From: Antedon mediterranea
Lineage: Eukaryota > Echinodermata > Crinoidea > Comatulida > Antedonidae
Direction of reading: 5' to 3'
DNA: 64,000 nt
Assembly (NCBI RefSeq): GCF_964355755.1
Contig: NC_092678.1
Span: forward strand, 10,390,922-10,454,921
A model generated the notes under the pieces. It saw only the letters and a list, made by a program, of their open reading frames with translations, was not told where the DNA came from and made no database searches. Below, one piece after another: positions 1-12,030 of the stretch. The first letter of the stretch is position 1. Each line of letters begins with the position of its first letter. The position numbers and the translations under genes were made by a program.

Positions 1-1557
1 TTTTTATGTTAACAAGTTTTTTCGAAAATCGCAAAATGGTCTAAAACGTCTCAAAATGCGATTTGAAGGTATTCTGAGCACTTTGGTGTTTTTGTGTGAA
101 AAGTTTTAACGAAATGCTCAAAATGGTCTAAAACGGTTTCTAATGTGATTTTAACCACTTTGATGTTTTTGTGTAACCAAGTTCTTTTCGAAAATCACAA
201 AATGGTCTAAAACGTCTCCAAATGCGATTTGAAGCTTTTCTAAGCACTTTGGTGTTTTTATGTTAACAAGTTTTTTTCGAAAATCACAAAATGGTCTAAA
301 ACGTCTCAAAATGCGATTTGAAGGTATTCTGAGCACTTTGGTGTTTTTGTGTGAAAAGTTTTAACGAAATGCTCAAAATGGTCTAAAACGGTTTCTAATG
401 TGATTTTAACCACTTTGATGTTTTTGTGTAACCAAGTTTTTTCGAAAATCACAAAATGGTCTAAAACGTCTCCAAATGCGATTTGAAGCTTTTCTAAGCA
501 CTTTGGTGTTTTTATGTTAACAAGTTTTTTCGAAAATCACAAAATGGTCTAAAACGTCTCCAAATGCGATTTGAAGCTATTCTGTACACTTTGATGTTTT
601 GTGTGAAAAAAGTTTTGTCGAAATGCTCAAAATGGTCTAAAACGTTTTTAAAACGATATTAAGCTATTTTGTGCTCTTTGATGTTTTTGTGTAACCAAGT
701 TTTATCGAAATGAACAAAATGTTCTAAAACGTCTCCAAATGCGATTTGAAGCTTTTCCAAGCACTTTGCTGTTTTTATGTTAAGTTTTTTCGAAAATCAC
801 AAAATGGTCTAAAACGTCTCTAAATGCGATTTGAAGGTATTCTGAGCACTTTGGTGTTTTTGTGTGAAAAGTTTTAACGAAATGCTCAAAATTGTCTAAA
901 ACGGTTTCTAATGTGATTTTAAGCACTTTGATGTTTTTGTAAAACCAAGTTTCATCGAAATGCACAAAATGGTCTAAAACGTCTCCAAATGCGATTTGAA
1001 GCTTTTCCAAGCACTTTGCTGTTTTTATGTTAACAAGCTTTTTCGAAAATCACAAAATGGTCTAAAACGTCTCCAAATGCGATTTGAAGCTATTCTGTAC
1101 ACTTTGATGTTTTGTGTGAAAAAGTTTTGTCGAAATGCTCAAAATGGTTTAAAACGTTTTTAAAACGATATTAAGTTATTTTGTGCTCTTTGATGTTTTT
1201 GTGTAACCAAGTTTCATCGAAATGAACAAAATGGTCTAAAACGTCTCCAAATGCGATTTGAAGCTTTTCCAAGCACTTTGCTGTTTTTATGTTAACAAGT
1301 TTTTTCGAAAATCACAAAATGGTGTAAAACGTCTCAAAATGCGATTTGAAGGTATTCTGAGCACTTTGGTGTTTTTGTGTGAAAAGTTTTAACGAAATGC
1401 TCAAAATGGTCTAAAACGGTTCTAATGTGATTTTAAGCTATTCTAGACACTTTGATGTTTTGTGTGAAAAAGTTTTCTCGAAATGCTCAAAATGGTCTAA
1501 AACGTTTTCCAATACCACATTAAGCTATTTTGTGCAATTTGATGTTTTTGTGTAACC

Positions 1558-1580
1558 AAGTTTTTTGAAATGCGATTTGA
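1558..1580 (+). repeat. Core-deleted hybrid monomer (example of 12)
   Basis: AAGTTTTTTGAAATGCGATT joins the end of a class E monomer to the back half of a class A monomer and loses about 30 bp, including CGAAAATCAC and the AATGGTCTAAAACG core. The same junction recurs near 2,836, 11,570, 15,140, 16,328, 24,290, 25,478, 35,180, 42,268, 43,454, 44,630 and 49,317. It arose once and was then copied with the HORs. A similar but independent loss, CATCGAAATGCGATTTGAAG, lies at 6,590. Confidence 0.8.
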
Positions 1581-2623
1581 AGATATTCTGAGGACTCTGG
1601 TGTTTTTATGTTAAAAAGTTTTTTCGAAAATCACAAAATGGTCTAAAACGTCTCCAAATGCGATTTGAAGATATTCTGAGCACTTTGGTGTTTTTATGTT
1701 AAAAAGTTTTTTCGAAAATCACAAAATGGTCTAAAACGTCTCCAAATGCGAGTTGAAGCTATTCTGTACACTTTGATGTTTTGTGTGAAAAAGTTTTGTC
1801 GAAATGCTCAAAATGGTCTAAAACGTTTTTAAAACGATATTAAGCTATTTTGTGCTCTTTGATGTTTTTGTGTAACCAAGTTTTTTCGAAAATCACAAAA
1901 TGGTCTAAAACGTCTCCAAATGCGATTTGAAGCTTTTCTAAGCACTTTGGTGTTTTTATGTTAACAAGTTTTTTCGCAAATCACAAAATGGTCTAAAACG
2001 TCTCCAAATGCGATTTGAAGATATTCTGAGCACATTGGTGTTTTTATGTTAAAAAAGTTTTTTCGAAAATCACAAAATGGTCTAAAACGTTTCCAAATGC
2101 GATTTGAAGCTCTTCTGTACACTTTGATGTTTTGTGTGAAAAAGTTTTTTCGAAATGCTCAAAATGGTCTAAAACGTTTTTAAATACGATATTAAGCTGT
2201 TTTGTGCACTTTGATGGTTTGTGTGAAAAGTTTTAACGAAATGCTCAAAATGGTCAAAAACGGTTTCTAATGTGATTTTAAGCACTTTGATGTTTTTGTG
2301 TAACCAAGTTTTTTCGAAAATCACAAATTGGTCTAAAACGTCTCCAAATGCGATTTGAAGCTTTTCTAAACACTTTGGTGCTTTTATGTTAACAAGTTTT
2401 TTCGAAAATCACAAAATGGTCTAAAACGTCTCCAAATGCGATTTGAAGCTTTTCTAAACACTTTGGTGTTTTTATGTTAACAAGTTTTTTCGAAAATCAC
2501 AAAATGGTCTAAAACGTCTTCAAATGCGATTTGAAGATATTCTGAGCACTTTGGTGTTTTTCTGTTAAAAAGTTTTTTCGAAAATCACAAAATGGTCTAA
2601 AACGTCTCCAAATGCGATTTGAA

Positions 2624-2710
2624 GCTCTTCTGTACACTTTGATGTTTTGTGTGAAAAAGTTTTTTCGAAAATCACAAAATGGTCTAAAACGTCTCCAAAT
2701 GCGATTTGAA
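2624..2710 (+). repeat. Extra 87-bp monomer in HOR block I copy a
   Basis: GCTCTTCTGTACAC starts at 2,624 and again at 2,711 with the same downstream sequence. The paralogues at 16,205 and 43,332 have one copy. This is a single-monomer expansion private to copy a. Confidence 0.8.
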
Positions 2711-3558
2711 GCTCTTCTGTACACTTTGATGTTTTGTGTGAAAAAGTTTTCTCGAAATGCTCAAAATGGTCTAAAACGTTTTCCAATACCATATTAAGCT
2801 ATTTTGTGCAATTTGATGTTTTTAAGTAACCAAGTTTTTTGAAATGCGATTTGAAGATATTCTGAGCACTTTGGTGTTTTTATGTTAAAAAGTTTTTTCG
2901 AAAATCACAAAATGGTCTAAAACGTCTCCAAATGCGATTTGAAGATATTCTGAGCACTTTGGTGTTTTTATGTTAAAAAGTTTTTTCGAAAATCACAAAA
3001 TGGTCTAAAACGTCTCCAAATGCGATTTGAAGCTATTCTGTACACTTTGATGTTTTGTGTGAAAAAGTTTTGTCGAAATGCTCAAAATGGTCTAAAACGT
3101 TTTTAAAACGATATTAAGCTATTTTGTGCTCTTTGATGTTTTTGTGTAACCAAGTTTTTTCGAAAATCACAAAATGGTCTAAAACGTCTCCAAATGCGAT
3201 TTGAAGCTTTTCTAAGCACTTTGGTGTTTTTATGTTAACAAGTTTTTTCGAAAATCACAAAATGGTCTAAAACGTCTCAAAATGCGATTTGAAGGTATTC
3301 TGAGCACTTTGGTGTTTTTGTGTGAAAAGTTTTAACGAAATGCTCAAAATGGTCTAAAACGGTTTCTAATGTGATTTTAAGCACTTTGATGTTTTTGTGT
3401 AACCAAGTTTTTTCGAAAATCACAAAATGGTCTAAAACGTCTCCAAATGCGATTTGAAGCTATTCTGTACACTTTGATGTTTTGTGTGAAAAAAGTTTTG
3501 TCGAAATGCTCAAAATGGTCTAAAACGTTTTTAAAACGATATTGAGCTATTTTGTGCT

Positions 3559-5603
3559 CTTTGATGTTTTTGTGTAACCAAGTTTTATCGAAATGAACAA
3601 AATGGTCTAAAACGTCTCCAAATGCGATTTGAAGCTTTTCCAAGCACTTTGCTGTTTTTATATTAAGTTTTTTCGAAAATCACAAAATGGTCTAAAACGT
3701 CTCTAAATGCGATTTGAAGGTATTCTGAGCAATTTGGTGTTTTTGTGTGAAAAGTTTTAACGAAATGCTCAAAATTGTCTAAAACGGTTTCTAATGTGAT
3801 TTTAAGCACTTTGATGTTTTTGTAAAACCAAGTTTCATCGAAATGCACAAAATGGTCTAAAACGTCTCCAAATGCGATTTGAAGCTATTCTGTACACTTT
3901 GATGTTTTGTGTGAAAAAAGTTTTGTCGAAATGCTCAAAATGGTCTAAAACGTTTTTAAAACGATATTAAGCTATTTTGTGCTCTTTGATGTTTTTGTGT
4001 AACCAAGTTTTATCGAAATGAACAAAATGGTCTAAAACGTCTCCAAATGCGATTTGAAGCTTTTCCAAGCACTTTGCTGTTTTTATGTTAACAGGTTTTT
4101 TCGAAAATCACAAAATGGTCTAAAACGTCTCAAAATGCGATTTGAAGGTATTCTGAGCACTTTGGTGTTTTTGTGTGAAAAGTTTTAACGAAATGCTCAA
4201 AATTGTCTAAAACGGTTTCTAATGTGATTTTAAGCACTTTGATGTTTTTGTAAAACCAAGTTTCATCGAAATGCACAAAATGGTCTAAAATGTCTCCAAA
4301 TGCGATTTGAAGCTTTTCCAAGCACTTTGCTGTTTTTATGTTAACAAGCTTTTTCGAAAATCACAAAATGGTCTAAAACGTCTCCAAATGTGATTTGAAG
4401 ATATTCTGAGCACTTTGGTGTTTTTATGTTAAAAAGTTTTTTCGATAATCACAAAATGGTCTAAAACGTCTCCAAATGCGATTTGAAGATATTCTGAGCA
4501 CTTTGGTGTTTTTATGTTAAAAAGTTTTTTCGAAAATCACAAAATGGTCTAAAACGTCTCCAAATGCGATTTGAAGCTATTCTGTACACTTTGATGTTTT
4601 GTGTGAAAAAGTTTTGTCGAAATGCTCAAAATGGTTTAAAACGTTTTTAAAACGATATTAAGCTATTTTGTGCTCTTTGATGTTTTTGTATAACCAAGTT
4701 TCATCGAAATGCACAAAATGGTCTAAAACGTCTCCAAATACGATTTGAAGCTTTTCCAAGCACTTTGCTGTTTTTATGTTAACAAGTTTTTTCGAAAATC
4801 ACAAAATTGTCTAAAACGTCTCAAAATGCGATTTGAAGGTATTCTGAGCACTTTGGTGTTTTTGTGTGAAAAGTTTTAACGAAAAGCTCAAAATGGTCTA
4901 AAACGGTTCTAATGTGATTTTAAGCACTTTGATGTTTTTGTACAACCAAGTTTCATCGAAATGCTCAAAATGGTCTAAAACGTTTTTAAAACGATATTAA
5001 GCTATTTTGTGCTCTTTGATGTTTTTGTGTAACCAAGTTTTTTTCGAAAATCACAAAATGGTCTAAAACGTCTCCAAATGCGATTTGAAGCTTTTCTAAG
5101 CACTTTGGTGTTTTTATGTTAACAAGTTTTTTCGAAAATCGCAAAATGGTCTAAAACGTCTCAAAATGCGATTTGAAGGTATTCTGAGCACTTTGGTGTT
5201 TTTGTGTGAAAAGTTTTAACGAAATGCTCAAAATGGTCTAAAACGGTTTCTAATGTGATTTTAACCACTTTGATGTTTTTGTGTAACCAAGTTCTTTTCG
5301 AAAATCACAAAATGGTCTAAAACGTCTCCAAATGCGATTTGAAGCTTTTCTAAGCACTTTGGTGTTTTTATGTTAACAAGTTTTTTCGAAAATCACAAAA
5401 TGGTCTAAAACGTCTCAAAATGCGATTTGAAGGTATTCTGAGCACTTTGGTGTTTTTGTGTGAAAAGTTTTAACGAAATGCTCAAAATGGTCTAAAACGG
5501 TTTCTAATGTGATTTTAACCACTTTGATGTTTTTGTGTAACCAAGTTTTTTCGAAAATCACAAAATGGTCTAAAACGTCTCCAAATGCGATTTGAAGCTT
5601 TTC
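3559..5603 (+). repeat. 2.6-kb HOR module, partial copy 1
   Basis: Matches 12,031-14,075 at offset 8,472, then diverges: CTTTTCC here against CTTTTCT there. It carries the marker ATATTAAGTTTTTTCG, a monomer with TATATTAAG in place of TATGTTAACAAG (3-bp deletion plus a G-to-A change), at 3,660. It differs from the other copies in GGTGTTTTTATG near 4,418, where they have GGTATTTTTATG. Confidence 0.82.
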
Positions 5604-6946
5604 CAAGCACTTTGCTGTTTTTATGTTAACAAGTTTTTTCGAAAATCACAAAATGGTCTAAAACGTCTCCAAATGCGATTTCAAGGTATTCTGAGCACTT
5701 TGGTGTTTTTGTGTGAAAGGTTTTAACGAAATGCTCAAAATGGTCTAAAACGGTTTCTAATGTGATTTTAAGCACTTTGATGTTTTTGTATAACCAAGTT
5801 TCATCGAAATGCACAAAATGGTCTAAAACGTCTCCAAATGCGATTTGAAGCTTTTCTAAGCACTTTGCTGTTTTTATGTTAAAAAGTTTTTTCGAAAATC
5901 ACAAAATGGTCTAAAACGTCTCCAAATGCGATTTGAAGATATTCTGAGCACTTTGGTGTTTTTATGTTAAAAAGTTTTTTCGAAAATCACAAAATGGTCT
6001 AAAACGTCTCCAAATGCGATTTGAAGATATTCTGAGCACTTTGGTGTTTTTATGTTAAAAAGTTTTTTCGAAAATCACAAAATGGTCTAAAACGTCTCCA
6101 AATGCGATTTGAAGCTATTCTGTACACTTTGATGTTTTGTGTGAAAAAGTTTTGTCGAAATGCTCAAAATGGTCTAAAACGTTTTTAAAACGATATTAAG
6201 CTATTTTGTGCTCTTTGATGTTTTTGTGTAACCAAGTTTTATCGAAATGAACAAAATGGTCTAAAACGTCTCCAAATGCGATTTGAAGCTTTTCTAAGCA
6301 CTTTGCTGTTTTTATGTTAACAAGTTTTTTCGAAAATCACAAAATGGTCTAAAACGTCTCCAAATGCGATTTGAAGATATTCTGAGCACTTTGGTGTTTT
6401 TATGTTAAAAAGTTTTTTCGAAAATCACAAAATGGTCTAAAACGTCTCCAAATGCGATTTGAAGCTATTCTATACACTTTGATGTTTTGTGTTAAAAAGT
6501 TTTGTCGAAATGCTCAAAATGGTTTAAAACGTTTTTAAAACGATATTAAGCTATTTTGTGCTCTTTGATGTTTTTGTGTAACCAAGTTTCATCGAAATGC
6601 GATTTGAAGCTTTTCCAAGCACTTTGCTGTTTTTATGTTAACAAGCTTTTTCGAAAATCACAAAATGGTCTAAAACGTCTCCAAATGCGATTTGAAGATA
6701 TTCTGAGCACTTTGGTGTTTTTATGTTAAAAAGTTTTTTCGAAAATCACAAAATGGTCTAAAACGTCTCCAAATGCGATTTGAAGATATTCTAAGCACTT
6801 TGGTGTTTTTATGTTAACAAGTTTTTTCGAAAATCACAAAATGGTCTAAAACGTCTCCAAATGCGATTTGAAGATATTCTGAGCACTTTGGTGTTTTTCT
6901 GTTAAAAAGTATTTTCGAAAATCACAAAATGGTCTAAAACGTCTCC

Positions 6947-7870
6947 AAATGCAATTTGAAGCTATTCTGTACACTTTGATGTTTTGTGTGAAAAAGTTTT
7001 GTCAAAATGCTCAAAATGGTCTAAAACGTTTTTAAAACGATATTAAGCTATTTTGTGCTCTTTGATGTTTTTGTATAACCAAGTTTTTTCGAAAATCACA
7101 ACATGGTCTAAAACGTCTCCAAATGCGATTTGAAGCTTTTCTAAACACTTTGGTGTTTTTATGTTAACAAGTTTTTTCGAAAATCACAAAATGGTCTAAA
7201 ACGTCTCCAAATCCGATTTGAAGCTATTCTGTACACTTTGATGTTTTGTGTGAAAAAGTTTTGTCGAAATGCTCAAAATGGTCTAAAACGTTTTTAAAAC
7301 GATATTAAGCTATTTTGTGCTCTTTGATGTTTTTGTGTAACCAAGTTTCATCGATATGAACAAAATGGTCTAAAACGTCTCAAAATGCGATTTGAAGGTA
7401 TTCTGAGCACTTTGGTGTTTTTGGGTGAAAAGTTTTAACGAAATGCTCAAAATGGTCTAAAACGGTTTCTAATGTGATTTTAAGCACTTTGAAGTATTTG
7501 TAAAAACAAGTTTCATCGAAATGCACAAAATAGTCTAAAACGTCTCCAAATGCGATTTGAAGCTTTTCTAAGCACTTTGGTGTTTTTATGTTAACAAGTT
7601 TTTTCGAAAATCACAAAATGGTCTAAAACGTCTCCAAATGCGATTTGAAGATATTCTGAGCACTTTGGTGTTTTTATGTTAAAAAGTATTTTCGAAAATC
7701 ACAAAATGGTCTAAAACGTCTCCAAATGCGATTTGAAGCTCTTCTGTACACTTTGATGTTTTGTGTGAAAAAGTTTAGTCGAAATGCTCAAAATGGTCTA
7801 AAACGTTTTTAAAACGATATTAAGCTATTTTGTGCTCTTTGATGTTTTTGTGTAACCAAGTTTCATCGAA
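6947..7870 (+). repeat. 924-bp HOR module, copy 1
   Basis: Defined from AAATGCAATTTGAAG to GTTTCATCGAA, about eleven monomers long. Ordered diagnostic variants are GTCAAAATGCTC, AAATCCGATTTG, CATCGATATGAAC, GTTTTTGGGTGAAAAG, TTTGAAGTATTTG, AAAATAGTCTAAAACG, AAAGTATTTTCG and AAGTTTAGTCG. This copy has CACAACATGG near 7,098. The next copy starts 1,291 bp on. Confidence 0.88.
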
Positions 7871-8237
7871 AATCACAAAATGGTCTAAAACGTCTCCAAA
7901 TGCGATTTGAAGCTTTTCCAAGCACTTTGCTGTTTTTATGTTAACAAGTTTTTTCGAAAATCACAAAATGGTCTAAAACGTCTCAAAATACGATATTAAG
8001 CTGTTTTGTGCACTTTGATGATTTGTGTGAAAAGTTTTAACGAAATGCTCAAAATGGTCTAAAACGGTTTCTAATGTGATTTTAAGCACTTTGATGTTTT
8101 TATGTAGCCAAGTTTTTTCGAAAATCACAAAATGGTCAAAAACGTCTCCAAATGCGATTTGAAGCTTTTCTAAGCACTTTGGTGTTTTTATGTTAACAAG
8201 TTTTTTCGAAAATCACAAAATGGTCTAAAACGTCTCC

Positions 8238-9161
8238 AAATGCAATTTGAAGCTATTCTGTACACTTTGATGTTTTGTGTGAAAAAGTTTTGTCAAAATG
8301 CTCAAAATGGTCTAAAACGTTTTTAAAACGATATTAAGCTATTTTGTGCTCTTTGATGTTTTTGTATAACCAAGTTTTTTCGAAAATCACAAAATGGTCT
8401 AAAACGTCTCCAAATGCGATTTGAAGCTTTTCTAAACACTTTGGTGTTTTTATGTTAACAAGTTTTTTCGAAAATCACAAAATGGTCTAAAACGTCTCCA
8501 AATCCGATTTGAAGCTATTCTGTACACTTTGATGTTTTGTGTGAAAAAGTTTTGTCGAAATGCTCAAAATGGTCTAAAACGTTTTTAAAACGATATTAAG
8601 CTATTTTGTGCTCTTTGATGTTTTTGTGTAACCAAGTTTCATCGATATGAACAAAATGGTCTAAAACGTCTCAAAATGCGATTTGAAGGTATTCTGAGCA
8701 CTTTGGTGTTTTTGGGTGAAAAGTTTTAACGAAATGCTCAAAATGGTCTAAAACGGTTTCTAATGTGATTTTAAGCACTTTGAAGTATTTGTAAAAACAA
8801 GTTTCATCGAAATGCACAAAATAGTCTAAAACGTCTTCAAATGCGATTTGAAGCTTTTCTAAGCACTTTGGTGTTTTTATGTTAACAAGTTTTTTCGAAA
8901 ATCACAAAATGGTCTAAAACGTCTCCAAATGCGATTTGAAGATATTCTGAGCACTTTGGTGTTTTTATGTTAAAAAGTATTTTCGAAAATCACAAAATGG
9001 TCTAAAACGTCTCCAAATGCGATTTGAAGCTCTTCTGTACACTTTGATGTTTTGTGTGAAAAAGTTTAGTCGAAATGCTCAAAATGGTCTATAACGTTTT
9101 TAAAACGATATTAAGCTATTTTGTGCTCTTTGATGTTTTTGTGTAACCAAGTTTCATCGAA
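8238..9161 (+). repeat. 924-bp HOR module, copy 2
   Basis: Same ordered variants as the copy at 6,947. It has GTCTTCAAATGCG near 8,834 and GGTCTATAACGTTTTT near 9,087; the latter is shared only with the copy at 31,675. The following copy starts 1,816 bp on. Confidence 0.88.
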
Positions 9162-10053
9162 AATCACAAAATGGTCTAAAACGTCTCCAAATGCGATTTG
9201 AAGATATTCTGAGCACTTTGGTGTTTTTATGTTAACAAGTTTTTTCGAAAATCACAAAATGGTCTAAAACGTCTCCAAATGCGATTTGAAGATATTCTGA
9301 GCACTTTGGTGTTTTTATGTTAAAAAGTTTTTTCGAAAATCACAAAATGGTCTAAAACGTCTCCAAATGCGATTTGAAGCTATTCTATACACTTTGATGT
9401 TTTGTGTTAAAAAGTTTTGTCGAAATGCTCAAAATGGTTTAAAACGTTTTTAAAACGATATTAAGCTATTTTGTGCTCTTTGATGTTTTTGTGTAACCAA
9501 GTTTCATCGAAATGAACAAAATGGTCTAAAACGTCTCCAAATGCGATTTGAAGCTTTTCCAAGCACTTTGCTGTTTTTATGTTAACAAGTTTTTTCGAAA
9601 ATCACAAAATTGTCTAAAACGTCTCAAAATGCGATTTGAAGGTATTCTGAGCACTTTGGTGTTTTTGTGTGAAAAGTTTTAACGAAAAGCTCAAAATGGT
9701 CTAAAACGGTTCTAATGTGATTTTAAGCACTTTGATGTTTTTGTACAACCAAGTTTCATGGAAATGCTCAAAATGGTCTAAAACGTTTTTAAAACGATAT
9801 TAAGCTATTTTGTGCTCTTTGATGTTTTTGTGTAACCAAGTTTTTTCGAAAATCACAAAATGGTCTAAAACGTCTCCAAATGCGATTTGAAGCTTTTCTA
9901 AGCACTTTGGTGTTTTTATGTTAACAAGTTTTTTCGAAAATCACAAAATGGTCTAAAACGTCTCCAAATGCGATTTGAAGATATTCTGAGCACTTTGGTG
10001 TTTTTCTGTTAAAAAGTATTTTCGAAAATCACAAAATGGTCTAAAACGTCTCC

Positions 10054-10977
10054 AAATGCAATTTGAAGCTATTCTGTACACTTTGATGTTTTGTGTGAAA
10101 AAGTTTTGTCAAAATGCTCAAAATGGTCTAAAACGTTTTTAAAACGATATTAAGCTATTTTGTGCTCTTTGATGTTTTTGTATAACCAAGTTTTTTCGAA
10201 AATCACAAAATGGTCTAAAACGTCTCCAAATGCGATTTGAAGCTTTTCTAAACACTTTGGTGTTTTTATGTTAACAAGTTTTTTCGAAAATCACAAAATG
10301 GTCTAAAACGTCTCCAAATCCGATTTGAAGCTATTCTGTACACTTTGATGTTTTGTGTGAAAAAGTTTTGTCGAAATGCTCAAAATGGTCTAAAACGTTT
10401 TTAAAACGATATTAAGCTATTTTGTGCTCTTTGATGTTTTTGTGTAACCAAGTTTCATCGATATGAACAAAATGGTCTAAAACGTCTCAAAATGCGATTT
10501 GAAGGTATTCTGAGCACTTTGGTGTTTTTGGGTGAAAAGTTTTAACGAAATGCTCAAAATGGTCTAAAACGGTTTCTAATGTGATTTTAAGCACTTTGAA
10601 GTATTTGTAAAAACAAGTTTCATCGAAATGCACAAAATAGTCTAAAACGTCTCCAAATGCGATTTGAAGCTTTTCTAAGCACTTTGGTGTTTTTATGTTA
10701 ACAAGTTTTTTCGAAAATCACAAAATGGTCTAAAACGTCTCCAAATGCGATTTGAAGATATTCTGAGCACTTTGGTGTTTTTATGTTAAAAAGTATTTTC
10801 GAAAATCACAAAATGGTCTAAAACGTCTCCAAATGCGATTTGAAGCTCTTCTGTACACTTTGATGTTTTGTGTGAAAAAGTTTAGTCGAAATGCTCAAAA
10901 TGGTCTAAAACGTTTTTAAAACGATATTAAGCTATTTTGTGCTCTTTGATGTTTTTGTGTAACCAAGTTTCATCGAA
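10054..10977 (+). repeat. 924-bp HOR module, copy 3
   Basis: Same length and ordered variants. It is preceded by TTTTTCTGTTAAAAAGTATT, as are the copies at 6,947, 18,395, 31,675, 33,491 and 50,268; the copy at 8,238 is not, so that copy's left junction is a recombination point. Confidence 0.88.
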
Positions 10978-12030
10978 AATCACAAAATGGTCTAAAACGT
11001 CTCCAAATGCGATTTGAAGCTTTTCCAAGCACTTTGCTGTTTTTATGTTAACAAGTTTTTTCGAAAATCACAAAATGGTCTAAAACGTCTCAAAATACGA
11101 TATTAAGCTGTTTTGTGCACTTTGATGATTTGTGTGAAAAGTTTTAACGAAATGCTCAAAATGGTCTAAAACGGTTTCTAATGTGATTTTAAGCACTTTG
11201 ATGTTTTTATGTAGCCAAGTTTTTTCGAAAATCACAAAATGGTCAAAAACGTCTCCAAATGCGATTTGAAGCTTTTCTAAGCACTTTGGTGTTTTTATGT
11301 TAACAAGTTTTTTCGAAAATCACAAAATGGTCTAAAACGTCTTCAAATGCGATTTGAAGATATTCTGAGCACTTTGGTGTTTTTCTGTTAAAAAGTATTT
11401 TCGAAAATCACAAAAGGGTCTATAACGTCTCCAAATGCGATTTGAAGCTATTCTAGACACTTTGATGTTTTGTGTGAAAAATTTTCTCGAAATGCTCAAA
11501 ATGGTCTAAAACGTTTTCCAATACCATTATTAAGCTATTTTGTGCAATTTGATGTTTTTGTGTAACCAAGTTTTTTGAAATGCGATTTGAAGATATTCTG
11601 AGGACTTTGGTGTTTTTATGTTAAAAAGTTTTTTCGAAAATCACAAAATGGTCTAAAACGTCTCCAAATGCGATTTGAAGATATTCTGAGCACTTTGGTG
11701 TTTTTATGTTAAAAAGTTTTTTGGAAAATCACAAAATGGTCTAAAACGACTCCAAATGCGATTTGAAGCTATCCTGTACACTTTGATGTTTTGTGTGAAA
11801 AAGTTTTGTCGAAATGCTCAAAATGATCTAAAACGTTTTTAAAACGATATTAAGCTATTTTGTGCTCTTTGATGTTTTTGTGTATCCAAGTTTCATCGAA
11901 ATGAACAAAATGGTCTAAAACGTTTTTAAATACCATATTAAGCTGTTTTGTGCACTTTGATGATTTGTGTGAAAAGTTTTAAGGAAATGCTCAAAATAGT
12001 CTAAAACGGTTTCTAATGTGATTTTAAGCA

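Larger units (their letters stand above)
1..3380 (+). repeat. HOR block I, copy a
   Basis: Matches 13,583-16,874 and 40,710-44,001 in direct orientation. Shared diagnostics are CAAATGCGAGTTGAAG (1,749; 15,330; 42,458), TTTTTTCGCAAATC (1,971 and equivalents) and GGTGCTTTTATG (2,388 and equivalents). This copy carries one extra 87-bp monomer (2,624-2,710) that the other two lack. The left edge is cut by the window. Confidence 0.85.

Noticed and set aside
780-1010. 76-codon minus-strand ORF (MEKLQIAFGDVLDHF...), with similar ORFs of 60-76 codons across the array
   Set aside because: These are stop-free stretches of class A/C monomers. They appear wherever a particular order of 88-, 87- and 78-bp monomers happens to keep frame. 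No upstream signals, no domain, and no sign of codon-level constraint.
2612-2797. Plus-strand 61-codon ORF
   Set aside because: It exists only because of the private extra 87-bp monomer at 2,624-2,710 (87 is divisible by three). The paralogous blocks lack it.
3377-3643. 88-codon minus-strand ORF, identical at 26,021-26,287, 43,998-44,264 and 45,172-45,438, as a repeated protein gene
   Set aside because: It lies wholly in satellite. The same DNA motif is translated in two frames within the ORF (DVLDHFVHFDK and RRFRPFCDFRKN). The 88-bp period is not a multiple of three, so frame rotates with each monomer. The copies are identical because the DNA blocks are recent duplicates.
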